A DNA stretch of 64,000 nucleotides from Calycina herbarum (Eukaryota; Ascomycota; Leotiomycetes; Helotiales; Pezizellaceae), in contig LLEY01000047.1 in the NCBI GenBank assembly GCA_001414485.1, positions 310,001 to 374,000 on the forward strand. The letters are read 5' to 3'. Each line of letters starts with the position of its first letter. The first letter of the stretch is position 1. Both the position numbers and the translations under genes were made by a program. The notes below the pieces were generated by a model. That model was not told where the DNA came from. It made no database searches and saw only the letters and a list, made by a program, of their open reading frames with translations. Shown piece by piece: positions 57,208 through 64,000 of the stretch.

Positions 57208-57655
57208 GATCTGGGTTACCTGGGAATGTACTTGTACCACATACGTCGAGAAATATTTACCCCACCGAGAATTATCCTACAGAACTTTTACAAGCTTTCA
57301 AAGACATTGGCTTCTCATTAGCACCTTTAAATCCGGGAATTCGACATGGGAGAGCAAATAAGGAGGAAACCAATTCTTTACACGTCCTCCGAACACCGAA
57401 AAATAACTCACAGGCTATCTATTCCCGCACGTTCACTCGACCTCCCATCCGCCAACGTCCTCCCACTCATCAAACTCCTCCAAAAGATCAATAAGCTCCT
57501 TCTTTTTCGCTTTTTGAGCAAACGGTATAACACGCACATCTGTTTGAGACCACTGATATAAAAATCCGAATACTCAACCTTCCCAGTGTCAAGCCATCTC
57601 AACTGCGCCGACTTGGGAGCAAATCCCATTCCCGGTATTCCCTTCGCCAAGGAAA
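57208..57655. other. Region with possible 3' continuation of the SAP-like gene
   Basis: On the minus strand, ISLAKGIPGMGFAPKSAQLR and WLDTGKVEYSDFYISGLKQ follow in a different frame from the upstream gene. This suggests another exon or a shift. Plus-strand frames look like shadows. Confidence 0.3.
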
Positions 57656-58541
57656 TCAACTGGAGTTCAATTTCCGACTTCGAAGCCCAGGGAGATTCGC
57701 TCCACTCCTAGTCGCAGATGTGACATCAAAGGCCCAAAGATGACCGTAGAGCATACCATCGTCCGAGTTCCCGCTATGGCGGTCAAGATGATCGTTCAGG
57801 AGCAAGCGAGCAATTTTTGTTTGCTTCGTGCCGGTGATAGTGTGGAGATGGCGATTGTACAGTTTTCCGGTGAGCTCATCTGTTGTGAATGATTCATAGT
57901 CGGGAGCTGTGCGTTGAGGTGTTTTGATCATCTCTGCTCGAGTACCTGGTGCCAAGTGTCAGAGGCAGTTTACTCCCTCTTGGATCTTATAACGTAGGAA
58001 TAGACTATAGCTTTCAAATGTTCCAACTATCTTCGAATCTTGTTCCAAACGTTTGGAACAATTCAGAATTAACCCAGATACTTCGAACAATGAACATCAA
58101 CTATCCCAAACTACCTGGGACAAAAACAAGAAAAGTTTGCCACCGCTTTTCCTATCCACGGGTAGTATCAGGCAAATTGCGGTCACGCAAGAGACACTGC
58201 AACTTGCTATTGTCCTTCGTCGTATAATCAATGGTCCTTTAATCCAACTGTCACGTATTTTGAAGGGTGGAAAAGGCTCCGAGGAGCTTAAATTCGGAGG
58301 TGAAAACTCTGCTATATATACAGGGAAATGGAGTCACATGACACCCCATTTTCCGTGACACCAACATATCATCCTCAAGCTCTAGAAGCCCAGACCCCTT
58401 TTTGCTCTTTCCGTCATCATTCTTGTCGTTCTCGTTCACATTATGTAACGGGGCTCGCATGGATATCTTCTGCTGTTTCGCAGACACGCCCTTAGACGCG
58501 TTTCCGTCGATTTCGGCGAGGGGTCGCTTAGCAGGCGGCAT
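57656..58541 (-). CDS. Hypothetical protein with a SAP-like motif, probably two or more exons
   Basis: Exon-like segment 1 starts at 58541 (MPPAKRPLAEIDGNASKGV) and is basic and polar, ending near LELEDDMLVSRKMG. Segment 2 (57955-57656) contains FTTDELTGKLYNRHLHTITG and TKQTKIARLLLNDHLDRH, resembling a SAP DNA/RNA-binding helix-turn-helix. Between them lies DNA resembling family 2 (about 58000-58170), so the intron may have been enlarged by an insertion. I could not find one donor/acceptor pair in correct phase, and further coding sequence may continue below 57656 in another frame. Nuclear role is only a guess. Confidence 0.4.
58000..58170. repeat. Dispersed repeat family 2 copy within a probable intron
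   Basis: Contains GTTCCAACTATCTTCGAATC, CCAAACTACCTGGGACAAAA and GCCACCGCTTTTCCTATCCACGG. Confidence 0.55.
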
Positions 58542-58613
58542 TTTTGGTGATGGAGGGTTATGTCCGTTGTCAATTGAGTTGTACAAATGGATTAAATTGT
58601 GATAGCTCTTCAA

Positions 58614-59460
58614 GTTGCTGGAGTGAGTGGTTTCATATAGCAGATTGATATAACGTAATTGACGTCATGTTTCGCACCGATCCCTTGAGTAAAGGGGCGT
58701 TCTCGCTTCCCATCAACATAACGCGGCGCGGCGGTAAATAAACAAACCCTTGATCAAACTAGTACTACTTTGGAAATTGATTGTTCCAAGTCTTTTGGAT
58801 AATAAACACTTGCCCTAGAAAGTCGGAACAACGAGGCAGGTATGAATCTGGAAGTATTTACCGCCACTTTTAATGTCGATCGCGAGGGCGTTCACTCCTT
58901 CGCGTAAAAACAGTGTCCCAGAGGGATTAAATTTTCAGGAGGGAATAGAAAAGGGGATGGAATTTTGGGGCTCAATACAAGCTCAAAATCTACCGAGAGG
59001 TTCCCTATCCAACTACTCTTTCTTGCCCTCTGGAAGAGAAGCCAACGCCAAAAATAAAACGCAAGAAAAACAGGCAAAGAGATGGTTTACTTGTATTGAG
59101 GAGCGCACCCCTGCTTTCGGGCATTGAGGGGCCACATCTCCATTACATTACGCGTCACTATTTTCACCTTGTTAGCAAGACTTGTACAATATAAAGAGCG
59201 ACAACTAAAATTGATAGAATTTTTTTATTCCACACTATTTGAAGATGTGTGTTTAGCCGCTCGCTCTGGAACTACAGCCACAATCATGAAGTATTTTCGC
59301 TCAGCCTGAAATGCAAGTAGCTCATTTTTGGTATAACTGATCCTGCACAATGCCACCCAACCCCCAACCCCCATTCGAACTCGACCATTCACCATGAGCA
59401 ATGCAAACGCCTGCTTGTGGTTGAGTGTGTAGAAAAAAATTAAAAAACGGTCCCCTTCGC
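58614..59460. other. Intergenic region with a family-2 repeat
   Basis: Lies between the SAP-like gene start and the 3' end of DBP5. Contains a well-recognisable family-2 copy at 58730-58882; otherwise no gene. Confidence 0.4.
58730..58882. repeat. Dispersed repeat family 2 copy (short)
   Basis: GCGGCGGTAAATAAACAAACCC on the left; CCCTAGAAAGTCGGAACAACG, GCAGGTATGAATCTGGAAGT and TTTACCGCCACTTTTAATGTC on the right. Confidence 0.7.
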
Positions 59461-61448
59461 TCAGGTACTTTTCGTGTCAACTGCCTCTCGGCTCTCATCA
59501 ATGATTTCTTTCACCATAGTCTCCGTCGCATCCATATTACTCATGTCTAGCATGTTTATTTCTACGCCGAAATAGGTTTTGATTTCCGAAAGCGCCTTGA
59601 AAGATTGCTGGTCACTAGGGAATGTGTTAGTGTTGCCAAATCTAAAAGGTTGCGCGGGGTGTAAATAGCATCGCAAGCCCCCCCCCCCCGGAAGCGACTA
59701 GAAAGGAAAGAAAAAGGCCGGGAAACAACTTACTGTATGAATGTCACTGCAAGCCCAACACGTCCAAATCTTCCAGTTCGGCCGATACGGTGAAGGTATG
59801 TCTCAAAGTCTGGTTCTTCTTGCATCCCGCCGCCTTCCACCCGCTTCATCGGAATGTCATAATTGATTACCAAGGATATCGCCTGAATATCGATACCTCG
59901 CGAAAAGACGTTGGTTGTGACGAGGACCTTGAAAATTCCTTTACGAAATTGTTGTATAGCTTTATCACGTTCAGTTCCTCCCATCCTACCATGGAGTTTG
60001 AGAACCTGGTGACCCGCCTTGGTCAATTTGTTTTCGATTGCATCAGCCGTCGCCCGCGTCTAATACATTGTGAGTAGATGAATATGAAATCAAAGATAGG
60101 ATAGTACTACCGCGACAAAAATAATTGACTGTCCAATTGTCGCAAGGCCATACAATTGAACCAGGGTCTCATACTGGGCGTCTCTGCCTTCTTTGCTGTC
60201 ACAATCCACGTACATTTGCTTAATTCCTTTCACTGTCAGTTCTTCTTGCTTGAGAAGCAATTTCATAGGATCGGGACAGAAAAACCCAGCAAATCTTTCG
60301 ACGCTGCTAGGAAATGTTGCCGAGAATAGGAGGATTTGGACATGTGCTGGAATTTTTCTGTTGAGCAATTAGATTTATTCAATATAATTAATAATATCAA
60401 AACTGCAAGCACAAACCTTCTCATACGAAGAGAACTGTCCCCATGTCCCTGCTTGGACAACATTGCATCTGCTTCGTCTAGAACCACGATTTTCAATTGA
60501 GATATGTCCATGAGTTGTGGTTGTTTTGGTTTGGGCGCGACGAGAGCTTCCATTTTTCCGGGGGTTCCAACTACAACCATTGCATGAACTGGTTGGCTCT
60601 TGGGGGGAGGGTTTGGATCGCTTGAATCGGGTGGTACAACAGCATGTATCGTCAAAGCCTCTGCGCCTTCATAGAACTGACCCATGGTTCGAATGACACC
60701 GATAATTTGGAAGGCTAACTCGCGAGTGGGTACGATGCACAGAGCTTGGGGCTGGTGGGGCTTGCTAAAATCGAGGCGAGAAAGCATGGCGATGGAAAAG
60801 GCTCCAGTCTTTCCAGTTCCAGATCGCGACTGACCGATCATATTTGGCGGAGGATCCGAGAGCAAATGAGGGAGAGCTGCACCCTGGATCTTTGATGGTT
60901 TCATGTGACCCATCATATATAGTCCCTTGAGTAATTGTGTCTTGCTATAAAAAAAGAGGTTAGCAAAAGGTTGAAGCACACTGGGAAAGTGAACCACATA
61001 ATGTAAATGACCATTACTCCAGTTGGAGCAGCAGTCAGAATGTTAGACCAAGGTTTCCATTGGCCTCTCCACACGAAAATTATAGGCGACGAACATTTGA
61101 ACAGTAAAGAGCATGCACTCACATTCCGAGTTCCTCCCATGATTTGGCTGTTGGCCGCCCATAGTTAGGGTCGTTTCTCTTCTGCTGTTCACTGATGATA
61201 ATTTCAAGTTCACCATCATCATCATTATTCAGTCCAGATCCACCGAGGACCTCGACTTGTCCGTCGGTCTGGGCTGCACCAAGTGATGACGGGCTTTGCT
61301 TTGCGACGGGGGTTGCGCCAGTGGGAGAAGATACTTCATCGGCCCAACTCGTCGTGGCTCTAGGGCTGAATGATGCTGTATTCGCATCAAGTGTCGGTCT
61401 GGTAATGCGATCTGCGAGAGACGCAGGCTTCGCGGTGCTTTCAGACAT
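59461..61448 (-). CDS. DBP5: DEAD-box ATP-dependent RNA helicase DBP5-like (mRNA export)
   Basis: Five exons: 61448-61123, 60944-60417, 60357-60111, 60059-59734 and 59614-59461, all in phase; 526 residues. The N-terminus MSESTAKPASLADRITRP, TTSWADEVSSP and LGGSGLNND is typical of fungal DBP5. Helicase motifs: Q region KPSKIQGAALP, motif I SRSGTGKTGAF, Ia PTRELAFQI, Ib VGTPGKME, II VLDEADAML, III LFSATFPSSVERF, IV SIIFVA, V TNVFSRGIDIQ, VI HRIGRTGRFGRVG. DBP5 remodels mRNPs at the cytoplasmic face of the nuclear pore with Gle1 and InsP6. Introns are 178, 59, 51 and 119 nt; the last contains a ~12-base poly-C run (plus strand). Some motif residues differ from the usual family form (SRSG, KQGHGDSSLRMRR), so it might be a diverged paralogue. 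Confidence 0.85.
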
Positions 61449-61974
61449 ATTGTTGTTTTCGAAGAGGTATGACCGGTACGGAAGTAACGGTGAATACGAT
61501 AAGTCGAAGAAGTTCGAGTTTGGAGATCGACGGGTCGGGACGAGAGGCGGGAGAGGCCTGTGTTCTGCGCAGAAGCGCGACAATATATTTGTGTGGGTAG
61601 TATGCGGAGATCAAAGGATGAATGGGTATTTTTAGGAGAGGAAGGTGGCACGGTAAAGGAGAAAGTGGGAGGTTGGCCTTCAACTCAAGCTCTTGCTTCT
61701 TTTTTGATGGCGGGGTCTAGCATGTTTTGATGCCCGCATTGCTGCCTTTATATTGAGGCACAACATCGCGGTGGGTTCGGCCCGTTGAGATGCGAGTACT
61801 TTGTAGGCCAGTATGGATTATCGTGGGGTCAGAAGTGTCAGTTACTGCGCCTTTCAATATAACAATTCATGCCCTACCTACTCGCTGAACTATGACGTTG
61901 GCCCAATTTGAGTGTCATTTATGATCCCCTCCTTGGAAAAATAAAAACTGCTCTTCTACACCTAGGTAGCAAAC
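61449..61974. promoter_or_regulatory. Divergent promoter between DBP5 and Bzz1 genes
   Basis: A 526-bp region with both start codons pointing outward. The DBP5 frame remains open upstream to 61583 but without conserved residues. Pyrimidine-rich leader on the minus strand. Confidence 0.45.
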
Positions 61975-64000
61975 ATGGCAGACGTAGACATTGCCCCCAA
62001 CTTTGGCCTTGAGCTGAAGGTACGTCTCCGAATAGCCTCTAGGTGGCATTCCGCTAACATTTACAATCTAGGATGGCTTCAAACCGGTCAATGCCTGGGT
62101 CTCGAATGGAATAACTTGGCTGGACGATATTCAGCAATTTTACCGGGAAAGGAGTGTCGTCGAGAAGGAATACAGCGCGAAGCTCAGTGCCTTGGCTAAA
62201 AAATACTATGAAAGGAAGGCCAAGAAGTCGAGCAGCTTGAGTGTTGGAGATACACCTGCTATGACACCTGGATCGCTGGAGAGGTATGGCATGATCATCT
62301 GTAATGGGAAAAGTCTGCTGCTGACTGGGAACGTAGTGCCTCATTGACAACATGGACGACTCAGTTAACAACATTGGAATCGCGAGCGGCGGAACACGAT
62401 AGATACGGAGGGGAGTTGATCACACAACTGGCAGATCCATTAAAGGCCATTGCCACTAGATACGAAGACCTGCGGAAGCGACATGCCGAATTTGCAGATA
62501 AACTTGAGAAGGAGCGAGACTCAACCTACGGAGATCTGAGGAAAATGAAAGGGAAATACGATACAACTTGTCAGGAAGTCGAGAATAAACGAAAGAAGGC
62601 CGAATCAGCGTTTGATTATGGAAAATCGAAAGCCCAGAATGCATACCAGCAGCAAATTCTTGACATGCATAACGTCAAAAACAGCTATCTGATTGCGATT
62701 AATGTTACGAACAAGCAAAAAGAGAAATACTATCATGAATATGTCCCGGATCTTCTCGACAGCCTGCAGGATCTTTCTGAATCACGAACATCGAGGCTCA
62801 ACGGAATTTGGTCTTTGGCAGCACAAATTGAAAGTGGCATGTTGAAGCGTAGTTTGGATTTTGTCAACCATTTGTCGCAAGAGATTCCCCGAAACCAACC
62901 TCCTCTCGATTCCATGATGTTTGTCAGGCATAATGCAGCAACATGGCAGGAACCACCAAATAAGGCATTCGAACCAAGTCCTGTATGGCACGACGACGAC
63001 GCTATGGTTGTGGATGACTCGGCCAAGGTTTTCTTGAGGAATGTATTGAGCAAATCAAAGGCGCAGTTAGGCGATTTGAGGAGAGAAGTTGACAAGAAAC
63101 GAAGGGAAGTGGAAGGGGTAAAGCGAGTGAAGCAGCAAGTCCGAGAAGGCAAAGACAAGAGAGATGAAGTCGAAGTGGTCAAAGCAATGTTTGCACTCCA
63201 AGAAGATTTACACCAAGTCGATCATAAAAGGCTAACGGCGGAGGTTGAAACGGATACCATTACAGCTGCTGTTGGGGATGTGACATTGGGAGCGAAGAGT
63301 CATAACTTCAAATCTCAGACTTTCAAAATACCAACAAACTGCGATCTGTGCGGGGAGCGAATATGGGGATTATCAGCCAAAGGATTCGACTGCCGGGATT
63401 GTGGTTATACATGTCACAGTAAATGCGAGATGAAGGTTCCCGCTGAATGCCCTGGTGAACAAACCAAAGAGGAGAAGAAGAAACTAAAAACAGAACGTCA
63501 AGAGGCAGCCAATGCATTAAAGAGTCCCGGACACCCCGCGCATCCTCCAGACAGTGTTTCTGAACTGTCCACAATGACTCGAACTAATACCATGAATTCA
63601 TTGAGTTCTGGTTATGCTGCCAGTGCCAATCGATCGGTCTCGGGAAATGGACCAAGATCACCCGTTGAAGAAGCAGCACCGGAAAGACCAACATCTCTAA
63701 AGCCAACGACTAGTGCACCAAATACTCTACGGAAAAATCGAGTTATTGCACCACCTCCTGCGGCCTATATTAGCGAGCTGCCTGGAAGTGCTCCTTCGAA
63801 TGGCTCTGGGGCTTCTCTTTCTAATGAACAAAAGGGGAAGATGCTATATTCTTATGATGCCAATGGAGATGGAGAGGTCACGGTAGCAGAAGGGAAGGAA
63901 GTAACAATCCTCGAACCAGATGGTAAGTCATCCCATTTTTTCCCACCACAAATCTCCACTAACAATATTTCAGATGGCGGTTGGACGAAAATCAAAGCCG
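61975..64000 (+). CDS. BZZ1: Bzz1-like F-BAR/C1/SH3 protein (3' end beyond window)
   Basis: Exons 61975-62019, 62072-62283, 62337-63922 and 63974 onward (partial); phases agree. The F-BAR (FCH) domain begins GFKPVNAWVSNGITWLDDIQ and QFYRERSVVEKEYSAKLSAL and includes long coiled coils to about residue 300 (LRKMKGKYDTTCQEVENKRK). A C1 zinc domain follows: HNFKSQTFKIPTNCDLCGER, FDCRDCGYTCHSKCEMKVP. A Ser/Pro linker leads to the first SH3 (KMLYSYDANGDGEVTVAEGK, EPDDGGWTKIKA), cut by the window edge. Yeast Bzz1 also has a second SH3. It binds Las17/WASP and promotes actin assembly at endocytic sites; the fungal orthologue should act likewise at hyphal tips. Confidence 0.9.

Noticed and set aside
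59678..59689. Poly-C run as a functional element in the DBP5 gene
   Set aside because: Lies in an intron and matches the poly-C tract type also seen in the NLR intron; probably a simple repeat, and length may be unreliable.

Overview
This is a window of nuclear DNA from a filamentous ascomycete (Pezizomycotina). The signs are short introns (mostly 45-60 nt) with GTAAGT/GTATGT-like donors and CTAAC/CTGAC-like branch sites, AT-leaning intergenic DNA, and fungal protein families: Boi-type SH3-SAM-PH, Bzz1, SUR7/PalI, 2EXR, NACHT-ankyrin NLR and Rpa43. A leotiomycete (Helotiales-like) source is my guess, based mainly on the 2EXR and GQTLTPGG-repeat families; nothing here proves it.

Layout. 1-10.4 kb is accessory-like: a partial CmcJ/AsaB-type enzyme (-), a SUR7/PalI membrane protein (+), a TGL2-type lipase (+), a secreted GQTLTPGG-repeat protein (-) and an aspartic-protease-like membrane protein (+). 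Three of these five show a frame break or stop. 10.6-14.1 kb holds two tandem 2EXR paralogues. 14.1-21 kb is repeat-rich with one intact secreted Cys-containing protein. 21-30 kb carries a broken short-chain dehydrogenase, an arrestin with a PPxY-type motif, a proline iminopeptidase and an MFS transporter. 30-44.7 kb is a conserved housekeeping block: Boi-like polarity scaffold, SP-RING SUMO-ligase-like protein, membrane J-protein, RNA polymerase I subunit Rpa43 and free-methionine-(R)-sulfoxide reductase. 45-58.7 kb is again accessory: MITEs, a secreted protein whose 3' end is interrupted by a MITE, a decayed NACHT-ankyrin NLR with a duplicated ankyrin fragment, a small orphan gene and a SAP-like hypothetical. 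59.4-64 kb returns to core genes, DBP5 RNA helicase and Bzz1, divergently transcribed.

Mobile DNA. I see at least four non-autonomous element types: a ~0.5-kb element with TA target duplications (copies at 5018 and 47914), a ~0.2-0.3-kb family with about ten degenerate copies and roughly 8-bp target duplications, a 464-bp hAT-like element full of AGTAGAGT motifs (45039), and a 406-bp element with perfect 29-bp terminal inverted repeats (56802). Two of them supply the C-terminal codons and stop of neighbouring secreted-protein genes. No autonomous transposase, rRNA, confident tRNA or CRISPR was seen.

The core genes work in separate housekeeping processes: polarity and actin (Boi-like, Bzz1), endocytic adaptor function (arrestin), ribosomal RNA synthesis (Rpa43), mRNA export (DBP5), SUMO ligation, redox repair and ER protein folding. 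I found no coherent biosynthetic cluster. Exon joins were made by eye from splice signals plus reading frame, so single-base lesions could also be assembly errors.
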